Of a stretch of DNA of 35,988 bases, positions 25,016 to 33,151 are shown piece by piece. Both the position numbers and the translations under genes were made by a program. Below the pieces are notes generated by a model that worked only from the letters and a program-made list of their open reading frames with translations, ran no database searches and was not told the origin of the DNA. The stretch covers positions 1 through 35,988 of the forward strand of contig CAMJKP010000033.1 of the NCBI GenBank assembly GCA_946406435.1, given 5' to 3'. Origin of the DNA: an uncultured Prevotellaceae bacterium. Lineage in GTDB: Bacteria > Bacteroidota > Bacteroidia > Bacteroidales > Bacteroidaceae. Position 1 is the first letter of the stretch. Each line of letters begins with the position of its first letter.

Positions 25016-25850
25016 TTACCTTAGCATCTTTCGGCTCTTTCTGATTTTCATCAAAGATAACCTCACCGCATTTGCCGTTTACGGTGATTGTGCCTGATGA
25101 AGGGTTCTTGATGCTTGTCACATTGCCATTGATTGTGGCATTTACGGTAGAGTATTCAAATATGAGGTTGGCATCCTCGCCGAAGGTGCAGTCTTCGAGT
25201 GTGAGTCCGTCAACATAGCATAGAAGCTGTTCTCCAGTGAGATGGCAACGCACGAGTCGTATGTTCTTGCCATACCATGCAAGGTATTCGCCATTAAGCT
25301 CGCAATCAACAAGCGTCACGTTCTCCGATTCCCAGAAGGCATCCTTTGAGTTGATGACGGCATTATGGATCTCCACGTTCTTCGCATATTGGAAAGAGTA
25401 GTTGCCGTCCTGACGGTAGTTTTCTATGCGTATGTCGTGAGAGTGCATGAAGAGATAGTCGGCATTTGCTATTCTAACGTTCTTCAATGTTATATCAGAG
25501 CAATCCCAGAATGTCTCTTCCGCATTAGGGAAGTCGGTATTCTCAACATAGATTCCCTTCATTCTACGGAACATCTTCGGTGCTTCAACCTTGCAGTCGG
25601 TCATTCGGCAGTCAGAAGAGTACCATAGTGATGAGCGGGCACTTTCGGTGAAGAGGCATTTATGAACGCGGAAGCCTCGTGTCTCCCAAAATACGTACTT
25701 GCCTTCGAAGCGGCAATCTTCCGCCTCGATGTTGCTTGACTCCTTTATACTGGATTCTCCGATATGTATCGTGACATTCTCCAGACGGAGGTCGTGTGAT
25801 GCGTATAGAGGGCGCTCACCTCCAAATTCCTTGTTTGTTATTGTCTGCAT
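24960..25850 (-). CDS. DUF3737 family protein (right-handed beta-helix-like)
   Basis: 296 residues from the ATG at 25850. The longer frame to 25982 runs through a repeat and lacks family similarity. The sequence MQTITNKEFGGERPLYASHD, then the LRLENVTIHIGESSIKES and GLTLEDCTFGED blocks, belongs to DUF3737 as I know it, which is made of short repeated turns (about 20 residues, ending N/D-C/V) and likely forms a beta-helix. Function unknown, no signal peptide. The last 15-20 residues (SPPALPRREGAG) come from a GC-rich repeat arm, so the native C-terminus has been replaced or extended. Confidence 0.88.
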   Translation of the reverse strand: MQTITNKEFGGERPLYASHDLRLENVTIHIGESSIKESSNIEAEDCRFEGKYVFWETRGFRVHKCLFTESARSSLWYSSDCRMTDCKVEAPKMFRRMKGIYVENTDFPNAEETFWDCSDITLKNVRIANADYLFMHSHDIRIENYRQDGNYSFQYAKNVEIHNAVINSKDAFWESENVTLVDCELNGEYLAWYGKNIRLVRCHLTGEQLLCYVDGLTLEDCTFGEDANLIFEYSTVNATINGNVTSIKNPSSGTITVNGKCGEVIFDENQKEPKDAKVTASPPALPRREGAGAPNN

Positions 25851-25867
25851 AATCAATTCATTCAGTC

Positions 25868-26016
25868 GACCCCTTTCCTGCCTTTCAGGCATCCTTTCCC
25901 CGTGAGGGGCAAGGGAAAAGTTACCTTTTCTCGCTGTTAGGGTTTCCTTTGAAGGATTGTTTCTATCCCCTTGCCCCTCCACGGGGAAAGGGTGCCCAAA
26001 GGGCGGGAAAGGGGTC
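25868..26016. repeat. Imperfect 48/49-bp inverted repeat between the MATE and DUF3737 genes
   Basis: Arms 25868-25915 and 25968-26016 pair with only a few mismatches, sharing GACCCCTTTCC at the outer ends and CCCCGTG-type centres, enclosing about 52 nt. The transcribed strand (minus) would form a long hairpin ending 18 nt before the DUF3737 ATG. Confidence 0.88.
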
Positions 26017-26023
26017 TTCGTCT

Positions 26024-27412
26024 TTATTTCTTACTTCTGTCCTTTATAAAGGACCATTTCCTTGTGCAAAGTCTTGCGGTGAAGATAATGCCGCGGAAAC
26101 ATAGTTCGATAGCCATTGCAATCCATACACCTCTCAATCCCATGGTAGGAGCGAGTAGGAGGGTGAGCGATACTCTGACTATCCAGATGCTGCCTAAGTT
26201 CATAAGCGATGGGATAAGCGTCTTACCAGCTCCTACGAATACCGACATCGCTACTATGGCGGCTGCGAATCCCGGTTCTGCCCATGCTTCTATCCTCAGT
26301 ATCTCGGTACCTAAGTCTATTACGGACTTGTCAGGACTGATGAGCGACATCATCTCTGGTGCAAATACCCACATGATGAGTCCCATTATCGCCATTATTC
26401 CGACACCGAGTGCCATACATATCCATGCGAAGGAGTGCATCAGATTGCGCTTGCTTGCGCCCTTGCTCTGTCCTACGAGTGTTGTCGATGCTTCTGCCAC
26501 GCCATAGCCCGGCATATAGCATAGGCTCTCAACGTTTATGGCAAAGGAATTGGCAGCTATGGCTATGCTTCCGAGAGGTGCAATAATGCTTGAGATTGTA
26601 ATCTGCGCCGTGCACATGATACTTCTCTCCAAACCGATAGGTAGGCCGATTCTGCAAGTTTTCTTCAGTATCTTCAGCTTCGGAATGAAATCAAGTCTAT
26701 CATCCTGACGGAAGTTAAGAAGCTTGTCCTTGAGTGTCATATATCCCACCATGAAGATGACGATAATGGCATATGCCACGAGAGTTCCAAGGGCTGCTCC
26801 GTCAGTTCCCATATCCATGCGGTATATGAAAACGTAGTTAAAGAAAACGTCGAGGCAGCACATTATAACCATCAGTATGCTAGGTACTTTGATGTTGCCT
26901 GAACATCTCAAACATCCAGCTGCGACATTATTGATTGTCACGAATGGCAGTCCGTATGAGAAGATAGTGAAGTATCGGGTGGCATCGTGGCAAATAACCT
27001 CTTGTGCACCAAGCCAATGGGGTAGGTGAGGAGCAATAATGATACCTGACAAACCGAGCAAAGAGGCGAAAATCAGTCCAGAGAAGAGACCTTGCCTTAT
27101 CACGCTTCGTGCGCCTTTATTGTCGCCCGCACCTATGCGGTGTGCCACCTGTACCGAGAATCCTGAGGCAAATGCACCGGTGAGTCCGCCATATAGCCAG
27201 ATGGTTGTAGAGACGAGACCTACAGCAGAAGCCTGAGTCGTACTCAGATGCCCGAGCATAGCGGCATCTATCATCTGCATAGCGATTAGAGAGATATGCG
27301 CGATGATAGCGGGTATGGCTAAAAGCACAGTGAGACGAAGCTTCTGTTGAAGCGTCATCTCACTGCCTGCCTCTCTGACGAGAGCTAAAAGTTCGTCTTT
27401 GGTGTATGCCAT
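26024..27412 (-). CDS. MATE family multidrug/organic-ion efflux transporter
   Basis: 462 residues with about twelve hydrophobic helices in two six-helix halves, typical of MATE (NorM/DinF-type) exporters that use a Na+ or H+ gradient. Supporting segments are PAIIAHISLIAMQMIDAAML near 35-54, the STTIWLYGGLTGAFASG region, GFAAAIVAMSVFVGAGKT in the second half, and RRxG-like turns (here HRIGAGDN). Inner membrane. It lies between hisD and the DUF3737 gene in a minus-strand run; no role in histidine synthesis is implied. Confidence 0.92.
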   Translation of the reverse strand: MAYTKDELLALVREAGSEMTLQQKLRLTVLLAIPAIIAHISLIAMQMIDAAMLGHLSTTQASAVGLVSTTIWLYGGLTGAFASGFSVQVAHRIGAGDNKGARSVIRQGLFSGLIFASLLGLSGIIIAPHLPHWLGAQEVICHDATRYFTIFSYGLPFVTINNVAAGCLRCSGNIKVPSILMVIMCCLDVFFNYVFIYRMDMGTDGAALGTLVAYAIIVIFMVGYMTLKDKLLNFRQDDRLDFIPKLKILKKTCRIGLPIGLERSIMCTAQITISSIIAPLGSIAIAANSFAINVESLCYMPGYGVAEASTTLVGQSKGASKRNLMHSFAWICMALGVGIMAIMGLIMWVFAPEMMSLISPDKSVIDLGTEILRIEAWAEPGFAAAIVAMSVFVGAGKTLIPSLMNLGSIWIVRVSLTLLLAPTMGLRGVWIAMAIELCFRGIIFTARLCTRKWSFIKDRSKK

Positions 27413-27420
27413 CTATTGTA

Positions 27421-27593
27421 GTTCGGGTTTAGGAGTTCAAGGAGTACAAGGAGTGACGCTCCTAAAGTCGCTTAAGTAGTACAAGACGATAGAATTATCG
27501 CTTTGAGCCATAGAGCAAACAATTATCAATTATCAATTTTCAATTGTCTTGACATTCGTCTTGTACTCCTTGTACTCCTTATTACTCCTTAAA
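27421..27593. repeat. Long palindromic spacer repeat, family P2 copy 2
   Basis: About 173 bp, nearly identical to 22269-22445 and in the same orientation. Its last 12 bp (27582-27593) form the end of hisD, encoding the final Phe-Lys-Glu and the stop codon. Confidence 0.88.
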
Positions 27594-28871
27594 ACAATTC
27601 TTCACACGCAGGCGCATCGCATTTGCATGGGCTTCAAGTTGCTCGTTCTCTGCCATGCACACCACGGCAGGACCGATAGATTTTATTCCTTCCTCTGTCA
27701 GATGCTGGAATGTGACCTTGCGATTGTAGGAGTCGAGGTTGACACCATTATATGCAAGGGCATATCCGTGGGTTGGAAGTGTATGGTTCGTTCCGCTGGC
27801 ATAGTCGCCCGCAGATTCACATGCAAAGTTACCGAGGAACACGCTACCTGCATTGATAACCTTCTCTGCAAGTGCGTCAAAGTCAGATGTAGCGATGATA
27901 AGGTGCTCTGGAGCGTATGCATTGCTGAGAGCCATTGCCTCCTCCTTGTCGTGTACGAGTACGAAATTTGAGTTTACGAGTGTCTTCTCCGCAATCTCGT
28001 GACGTGGAAGTGCAGCAAGCTGTGTTTCAAGCTCTTTCTCTACCTTATGAATCATATCCTCAGAAGTAGAGATAAGGATAACTTGAGAGTCGATACCGTG
28101 CTCTGCCTGTGAGAGAAGGTCGGCTGCAACGAACGCAGCATTACTTGTCTCGTCGGCAATGACGCATACCTCAGAAGGACCGGCAGGCATGTCTATAGCG
28201 GCATCATGGAGTGATACCTGCTGCTTTGCTGCCATAACGAACTGGTTGCCCGGACCGAAAATCTTATAAACCTTCGGAACTGACTCCGTGCCGTATGCCA
28301 TTGCACCGATAGCCTGAACGCCACCAGCCTTGAATATCTTGCTCACACCAGCCACGCGTGCAGCCATGAGGATGGCAGGGTTCACCTTACCCTCACGGTT
28401 CGGAGGTGTGCAGAGCACAATCTCCTTGCATCCTGCAATCTTCGCAGGAGTAGCGAGCATGAGTACGGTAGAGAAAAGAGGTGCCGTGCCGCCCGGAATG
28501 TAGAGACCTACCTTCTCGATGGCAACGCTCTTCTGCCAGCAAACCACACCAGGAGCAGTCTGAACCTTTGAGCTCTCAAACTTCTGTGACTCATGGAACT
28601 TCGCAATATTCTTATGCGCAAGAATGAGAGCATCCTTGAGATCCTGAGACACGAGAGCCTCGGCCTCGTCAATCTCTTCCTCTGTTACTGCGAGGGATGA
28701 GAGCTGTACGTGGTCGAACTTCTCTTCATAGGCAATGACTGCCTTGTCACCGTTTTCCTTAACGTCAGCGAGTACTGAGGCAACGGTGGCATTGAGCTGA
28801 GAGACATCGAGGTGCGGACGCTCGATAATCTGCTTTATCTGTTCCTGTGAGGGATATTTAATGAAATTCAT
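27582..28871 (-). CDS. hisD: Histidinol dehydrogenase HisD
   Basis: 429 residues, standard length. It oxidises L-histidinol to histidine in two NAD-dependent steps at a zinc site. Signatures are AGCKEIVLCTPPNREG, KVYKIFGPGNQFVMAAK, DMPAGPSEVCVIAD, LLSQAEHGIDSQ with the zinc/catalytic His, AYAPEHLI, and the zinc-site segment TLPTHGYAL. The last three residues and the stop derive from repeat P2 (27582-27593). It is read in the same direction as hisG but a 347-bp repeat-rich gap lies between them. Confidence 0.96.
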   Translation of the reverse strand: MNFIKYPSQEQIKQIIERPHLDVSQLNATVASVLADVKENGDKAVIAYEEKFDHVQLSSLAVTEEEIDEAEALVSQDLKDALILAHKNIAKFHESQKFESSKVQTAPGVVCWQKSVAIEKVGLYIPGGTAPLFSTVLMLATPAKIAGCKEIVLCTPPNREGKVNPAILMAARVAGVSKIFKAGGVQAIGAMAYGTESVPKVYKIFGPGNQFVMAAKQQVSLHDAAIDMPAGPSEVCVIADETSNAAFVAADLLSQAEHGIDSQVILISTSEDMIHKVEKELETQLAALPRHEIAEKTLVNSNFVLVHDKEEAMALSNAYAPEHLIIATSDFDALAEKVINAGSVFLGNFACESAGDYASGTNHTLPTHGYALAYNGVNLDSYNRKVTFQHLTEEGIKSIGPAVVCMAENEQLEAHANAMRLRVKNCFKE

Positions 28872-29218
28872 CTTCTTTATTTACAATTTACCATGTACAA
28901 TGTACAATTTCTATTTAAGCATAGTTTCATTTACAATTTATTTTTCGCATGGCTCATCAAGCTAAAGCAAGTTCCCATGTACAATGTACAATTTCCATTT
29001 TTTTATTTTGAGCAAAGCCTTTACTGCGCCAGCTAAATAGTACATTGTAAATGGTCCATTGTACATGCCATTGCTGCGCCAGCTAAATAGTAAATTGTAA
29101 ATGGTCAATTGTACATGCCATTGCTGCGCCAGCTAAATAGTAAATTGTAAATGGTCAATTGTACATGCCATTGCTGCGCCAGCTAAATAGTAAATTGTAA
29201 ATGGTACATTGTACATGT
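28872..29218. repeat. hisG-hisD spacer with four tandem 50-bp repeats
   Basis: Copies at 29021-29070, 29071-29120, 29121-29170 and a 47-bp partial copy at 29171-29217, differing at few positions. Each contains TTGCTGCGCCAGCTAAATAG and a palindrome-rich part. The array ends 1 bp before the hisG stop. The left part (28872-29020) carries two copies of CCATGTACAATGTACAATTT in the inverted sense of the unit. No ORF. Confidence 0.95.
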
Positions 29219-30070
29219 TTACAGTATCATCTTCTCAATCGGAGTAACGAGGATGCCCTGTGCACCAAGTTCCTTGAGCTTGCCGATGATCTCCCAGAAA
29301 ACCTTCTGACCGATAACGGCATGAACTGAGCACCACTCCTCGTCAGCGAGAGGGATGATTGTTGGGCTCTTGAGACCAGGGAGAACAGCGATGATGTCCT
29401 TAAGCTTTGACTTAGGAGCGTTCATGCGAACATACTTCTGACCTTCTGCGCTCTTCACAGCCTCGAAACGGAAGAGCATCTCATTGAGCACCTCACGCTT
29501 CTCTTCTGAGAGATGCTTGTTAGCGATGAGAAGTGCCTCGCTCTCTGTAACAACCTCAACCTCAGCGAGATTGTTGCTTACGAGTGTAGAACCACTTGAA
29601 ACGATGTCGAAGATAGCATCTGCAAGTCCGATGCCAGGAGCAATCTCCACGCTACCTGTGATTACGTGAATCTCTGCATTGATACCCTTCTCAGCAAGGA
29701 AACGGCGGAGGATGCCTGGGTATGAAGTTGCAATCTTCTTGCCGTTGAACCAGTCAAGACCTGTGTATTCAATAGCCTTTGGAATAGCGAGGGAAAGACG
29801 GCACTTAGAGAAACCGAGACGGCTTACCACCTCTGCGTCCTCGTTGCGCTCAAGATATTCATTCTCACCTACGATACCGATGTCGGCAACGCCCATAGCA
29901 ACGCTCTGTGGGATATCATCATCACGGAGATAAAGAACTTCGAGTGGAAAGTTTCCTGATTTTGCAAGCAGAACGCGCTTGCTTGAGCTAACCTTTATGT
30001 CTGCCTCAGTGAGGAGATCAATACAATCTTCAAAAAGACGTCCTTTGGACTGTAATGCTATACGTAACAT
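29219..30070 (-). CDS. hisG: ATP phosphoribosyltransferase HisG, long form
   Basis: 283 residues. First step of histidine synthesis: ATP plus PRPP to phosphoribosyl-ATP. MLRIALQSKGRLFEDCIDLL starts the PRTase-like domain; the middle has DIGIVGENEYLER, KIATSYPGILRRFL, and the GSVEIAPGIGLADAIFDIVS loop that binds PRPP. The extra C-terminal 70 residues (PTIIPLADEEWCSVHAV to the end) are the PII-like regulatory domain that binds histidine, so this is the homo-hexameric long form. The -7 element at 30183-30190 is about 113 nt upstream; the leader lacks an obvious His-rich peptide. Confidence 0.96.
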   Translation of the reverse strand: MLRIALQSKGRLFEDCIDLLTEADIKVSSSKRVLLAKSGNFPLEVLYLRDDDIPQSVAMGVADIGIVGENEYLERNEDAEVVSRLGFSKCRLSLAIPKAIEYTGLDWFNGKKIATSYPGILRRFLAEKGINAEIHVITGSVEIAPGIGLADAIFDIVSSGSTLVSNNLAEVEVVTESEALLIANKHLSEEKREVLNEMLFRFEAVKSAEGQKYVRMNAPKSKLKDIIAVLPGLKSPTIIPLADEEWCSVHAVIGQKVFWEIIGKLKELGAQGILVTPIEKMIL

Positions 30071-30182
30071 GTTTTATTTTTGTTATAATTTCTATTTCTG
30101 TTTTTGGTGATGGAGAATGGTGGTAAATGTTAGTGAAGCTCTAACCACTACACTCTAACCGCTAAACTCCATAATTAGACTG

Positions 30183-30190
30183 CAAAGTTA
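30183..30190 (-). promoter_or_regulatory. -7 element for hisG
   Basis: TAACTTTG followed by CA on the minus strand, opening the leader of about 106 nt. Confidence 0.65.
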
Positions 30191-30300
30191 CAAAAAATAA
30201 TCCGAAAAATGTAAAGAAATCCCGAAAAAAGCGAAAAATAAGGAGATAAACGGATAAAACTTCATATTTTCATTTTCAATTCTTATGTTGGGTGTCTGTA

Positions 30301-30331
30301 AAAAATACTAAACCACTAAACCATTAAACCA
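30301..30331. repeat. 31-bp direct repeat, left copy
   Basis: Identical to 34784-34814. Contains CTAAACCACTAAACCATTAA. The two copies bracket the XRE/CoiA and DUF6266/smalltalk genes. Confidence 0.9.
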
Positions 30332-30432
30332 AAATGCATTTGCAATAAACAAGTTTGAAATTGAAAAAATCAGTTGAAAAGCAAAAACACGAAAAAACAA
30401 TGTGTTTCTTTTGGAAATACATTTATTTTTCA

Positions 30433-30440
30433 TAAATTTG
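30433..30440 (+). promoter_or_regulatory. -7 element for the XRE/CoiA-like operon
   Basis: TAAATTTG followed by CA, 73 nt upstream of the ATG at 30514. Confidence 0.65.
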
Positions 30441-30513
30441 CAACGAGTTTTTCAATATTATTGTTTAACCATTGTGGCGTCAACACGTAAAATTCGGCTT
30501 TTATTTATTCAAT

Positions 30514-31017
30514 ATGGAAAAGACCAAAGTATCATACCTTGATCCTAAGAGGGTCTTGGTAAAAACACCGCAAGGTGATTCGTTCATTATCGGATTTGAA
30601 TCGGCAATGAACTATGCATGGGAGGAACAGGCTAATGTTCCATTCTCTGATTTTCTCGGTTCTCTCTTTGATAAATTTTATAAGGGAGATGGTAATGTTG
30701 TCATGGGTGAGATTACTCGACAACTCATGATAAATGGTTTCAGCCCAGTTTTTTCATTTCAACGTGATCCAATTCAAAATCGCGTAATCATTGGAGACAG
30801 AATCCGTGAATTACGCGAGAAAAAAGGAATGGATATGGCAACTTTGGCTTTTAAGTCTGCTATTATGTTTAGCACCTTGAGACGAATTGAGCAAGGAAAG
30901 TTTGCACCGGACCTTGATGTGCTTACAAAAATAGCGCAAGGTTTGGGGATGAAAATAGACTTTGTTGAACTTGAAACCGATGAAAACCATGAAAGCATAT
31001 CTGACATACGCTCTTAA
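30514..31017 (+). CDS. XRE-family helix-turn-helix regulator with N-terminal extension
   Basis: 167 residues from the ATG at 30514; a TTG at 30472 in frame is rejected. Residues 93-152 form a Cro/C1-type HTH (IGDRIRELREKKGMDMATLA, then STLRRIEQGKFAPDLDVLTK). The first 90 residues are a separate small domain containing DSFIIGFESAMNYAWEEQ, not recognised. The gene overlaps the following nuclease gene by 38 nt, so the two are translationally coupled. It may repress its own operon, or act as a partner of the nuclease; neither is shown by sequence. Confidence 0.85.
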   Translation: MEKTKVSYLDPKRVLVKTPQGDSFIIGFESAMNYAWEEQANVPFSDFLGSLFDKFYKGDGNVVMGEITRQLMINGFSPVFSFQRDPIQNRVIIGDRIRELREKKGMDMATLAFKSAIMFSTLRRIEQGKFAPDLDVLTKIAQGLGMKIDFVELETDENHESISDIRS

Positions 31018-32722
31018 TAAAGAGGGTGACTTAGTACATATTGATGGTGTGCCTAATGGCAATGAGTGCGAGTGCTTTTGTCCTCATTGCAAGAGTGAGC
31101 TATGCGCTAAAAACGAAGGTGTATATAAAGTGCATCATTTCGCTCATCTAAATGGTGCAGATTGTGTCGGTGCAATTGAATCTGCATTGCATAAGATGGC
31201 AAAAGATGTTATGAAAGAAACTCTTTGCATTCAATTGCCAGACAGATTTGATGGTAGCCGTGGAGAACTGCTAAAACTTGACCGAGTTGAAGTTGAGTTT
31301 TACGACAAGGAAACAAACCTTCGTCCTGATTGTGTCGGCTATTATGGTGATAAGTTTATCTGGATAGAGTTTAAGCGCGCACATGCCGTTGATACCAAGA
31401 AAAAGGGAAAGATAATCTCTGCAAAGATTGATTGTGTTGAACTTGACATCAATGAGTGTGAACTTAATCCTGATGCTGTTCGCAAATTCATAACGGAAGA
31501 AACAAGAAATCGAATTTGGATTAGGGATACAAACAATGACTCAACACGAAAATATAGTCCAAATAGTAACAATAGTAATGGTAATTTTGATTATGATTGT
31601 AATTATTATTATGATGATTATGATTATGATGATTATGATTACTACACCAAATGGCGTTCCTATGCGAAGGATGAAAATGGAACATTAGTTAATCTCAATA
31701 ATGATGAGGTTAATATGAATGAGCATAAATATTATTGTCTTGCATGTGGTCGGGAACTTACCATCGATGTAAATCGACATGGTAAATATTACTTTGTCCC
31801 TTTAGAAGGTAAAGTCTTATGTGATGCTGATCTGTATTTGCGTGAGGCTGCAAAAGAAATCATTTGGCATAAATTTACAACATCAGACAAATTTGAAATC
31901 ATGGTTCCGCAGCATATAAGCTGTAAGAAAAAAGACACATGTGACCTATACGATTCCGAAAGATGCCAAAAAAGGGAGAAAATAAAATACGATTTAAAAA
32001 CAAAAGGGTATAATGAATGTCTGAAAAATGTCAAACTACAAGATGCAAAGTATAAGTGCGATCTTATTATAAAACATGCTGAAAACGAAAAGAATGACAT
32101 TATAATCAACATTGAGACTGAAGATTGTCATGTTGTAATTGACAGGAATGATTATAGAATCATAAATATTGATGTTGAGGACATTAATCTTGAGGATTTA
32201 CAGAAATTTCCAATAGGATACGAACAAACATCCCAAATAGAAGATGAACAAATAGGATATGAACAAATATCCCCAATAAGATATGAACCAACAAAATTCC
32301 TAAACTTTAAAAAGGATGCCAAAGTTGTTTCTACAATTAAATCTGATATGTCTAGATTTCAACTTTTATCAAGCGGGAAAAGTTTTGTAGATAAGGTTTC
32401 ATGTCAAAATATTGAAAAACGAAACAAAAAGACGGTTCTTGAGTATTTCTTTGTTCATGATATTGATAGTCTTGCGGTAAGATTATATTCTCTTTTGAAA
32501 TGCTATGAAGAAGGTCGGAAAGCATGTTTCTGTTCGATATGTTACTTTTTATCACCTGATTATATATGTAGGCGCTATAAAACGAAGGGAACACCGCGTT
32601 TCCCATTAAAAGAAAAAGAACCTCGTGTTGATTGTCCTTACTTCGGTCTTGACAGGAATATAATAAATATGATTAATTATCATTATGGTGATATACAAGT
32701 CATCGAAAATATAATCAAATAA
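30980..32722 (+). CDS. CoiA-like nuclease with a second degenerate CoiA-like module
   Basis: 580 residues from the ATG at 30980; ATG at 30989 is the alternative. Module 1: zinc-knuckle C34-x2-C37 (CPHC), HFAH at 53-56, a helical segment, then a PD-(D/E)xK-type site D117 ... E130-F-K132 (RPDCVG ... IWIEFK). These fit the competence protein CoiA-like family. A linker rich in Asp and Tyr spans about 203-222. Module 2 (about 250-400) repeats the plan: C253-x2-C256, a hydrophobic HxF-like part and a D361 ... E379 site, but the ExK lysine is replaced (ETE), so it is probably inactive. The C-terminus has more Cys (C516, C518, C521, C530, C552). It is co-transcribed with the XRE gene. Confidence 0.75.
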   Translation: MKTMKAYLTYALNKEGDLVHIDGVPNGNECECFCPHCKSELCAKNEGVYKVHHFAHLNGADCVGAIESALHKMAKDVMKETLCIQLPDRFDGSRGELLKLDRVEVEFYDKETNLRPDCVGYYGDKFIWIEFKRAHAVDTKKKGKIISAKIDCVELDINECELNPDAVRKFITEETRNRIWIRDTNNDSTRKYSPNSNNSNGNFDYDCNYYYDDYDYDDYDYYTKWRSYAKDENGTLVNLNNDEVNMNEHKYYCLACGRELTIDVNRHGKYYFVPLEGKVLCDADLYLREAAKEIIWHKFTTSDKFEIMVPQHISCKKKDTCDLYDSERCQKREKIKYDLKTKGYNECLKNVKLQDAKYKCDLIIKHAENEKNDIIINIETEDCHVVIDRNDYRIINIDVEDINLEDLQKFPIGYEQTSQIEDEQIGYEQISPIRYEPTKFLNFKKDAKVVSTIKSDMSRFQLLSSGKSFVDKVSCQNIEKRNKKTVLEYFFVHDIDSLAVRLYSLLKCYEEGRKACFCSICYFLSPDYICRRYKTKGTPRFPLKEKEPRVDCPYFGLDRNIINMINYHYGDIQVIENIIK

Positions 32723-32744
32723 CGTTCTCTTGTATCATAAAAAA

Positions 32745-32774
32745 AAACGGCATTACATTAGTGTGATGCCGTTT
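32745..32774. terminator. Bidirectional terminator between the CoiA-like and smalltalk genes
   Basis: Stem of 13 bp (32745-32757 with 32762-32774, one G-U pair, AACGGCATTACA type), with A-run before and T-rich run after, so T-tracts are available on both strands. It separates convergent genes. Confidence 0.88.
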
Positions 32775-32797
32775 AATTTTTCATTCAGATTGGAACT

Positions 32798-32896
32798 TTA
32801 TCCTACATGGAAGCCGAGTGCAGAAAGCACGGCTGTGAGTGTGGTGAGAGCAATGTTAATGATTACCGACCACTTGTTTTTTGTTTCGTTTGTCAT
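32798..32896 (-). CDS. Smalltalk protein (32 residues)
   Basis: A 32-residue protein, MTNETKNKWSVIINIALTTL then TAVLSALGFHVG: short polar start, KW, and one hydrophobic helix, as in the Bacteroidetes 'smalltalk' family of tiny membrane proteins. A strong Shine-Dalgarno GGAGGAAA lies 5 nt ahead of the ATG, which is unusual in a genus that mostly lacks SD sites, and the gene starts 2 nt after the stop of the 60-residue protein, so translation is coupled. Smalltalk genes are known near Bacteroides phage-like or amidase genes. Function unknown. Confidence 0.72.
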   Translation of the reverse strand: MTNETKNKWSVIINIALTTLTAVLSALGFHVG

Positions 32897-32898
32897 TG

Positions 32899-33081
32899 TT
32901 ATTTCCTCCGAATAAGGTTTACATAATTATCGATACCAAGAAATGTAGCCGTAAGCGTAAGCAACTGAGCTACAAAGATTAGAACGCTGCTGTCAATCAC
33001 CCCCATAGGGGGTATTATCAATCCTGCCACTCCAAAACCGATAGCGCAAATGAAACTTGCGAGTGCAATCTTCGTTTTCAT
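32899..33081 (-). CDS. 60-residue protein with two membrane helices
   Basis: Starts MKTKIALASFICAIGFGVAG. Two hydrophobic helices (about 5-24 and 33-51) are joined by a short loop, IIPPMGVIDSS, and the C-terminus is basic (LIRRK). Size and topology resemble phage holin-like proteins, but there is no family match I can name. It lies between the DUF6266 gene and smalltalk and is expected to be co-transcribed with both. Confidence 0.65.
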   Translation of the reverse strand: MKTKIALASFICAIGFGVAGLIIPPMGVIDSSVLIFVAQLLTLTATFLGIDNYVNLIRRK

Positions 33082-33110
33082 AGTTATGTGAGTTTAGAGG
33101 TTACTATCTA

Positions 33111-33147
33111 AAAGCCCCTCCCCCTCGGGGGAGAAGGAGGGGGGCCG
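33111..33147. repeat. GC-rich palindromic repeat, family P3 copy A
   Basis: Contains CTCCCCCTCGGGGGAG and ends GGGGGGCCG. It starts 4 bp beyond the DUF6266 stop (33152) on the transcribed strand. Same orientation as copy B at 34377-34408. Confidence 0.85.
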
Positions 33148-33151
33148 TTTC

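Noticed and set aside
25851..25982. N-terminal extension of the DUF3737 protein
   Set aside because: Runs through the inverted repeat 25868-26016; the family's typical start is the ATG at 25850.
29021..29217. CRISPR array or coding repeats
   Set aside because: The four 50-bp units are tandem with no spacers and no ORF runs through them.
30071..30182. Histidine leader peptide or T-box attenuator upstream of hisG
   Set aside because: No short ORF with a His codon run and no clear terminator/antiterminator pair. The only small frame found (MEFSG) has no His.
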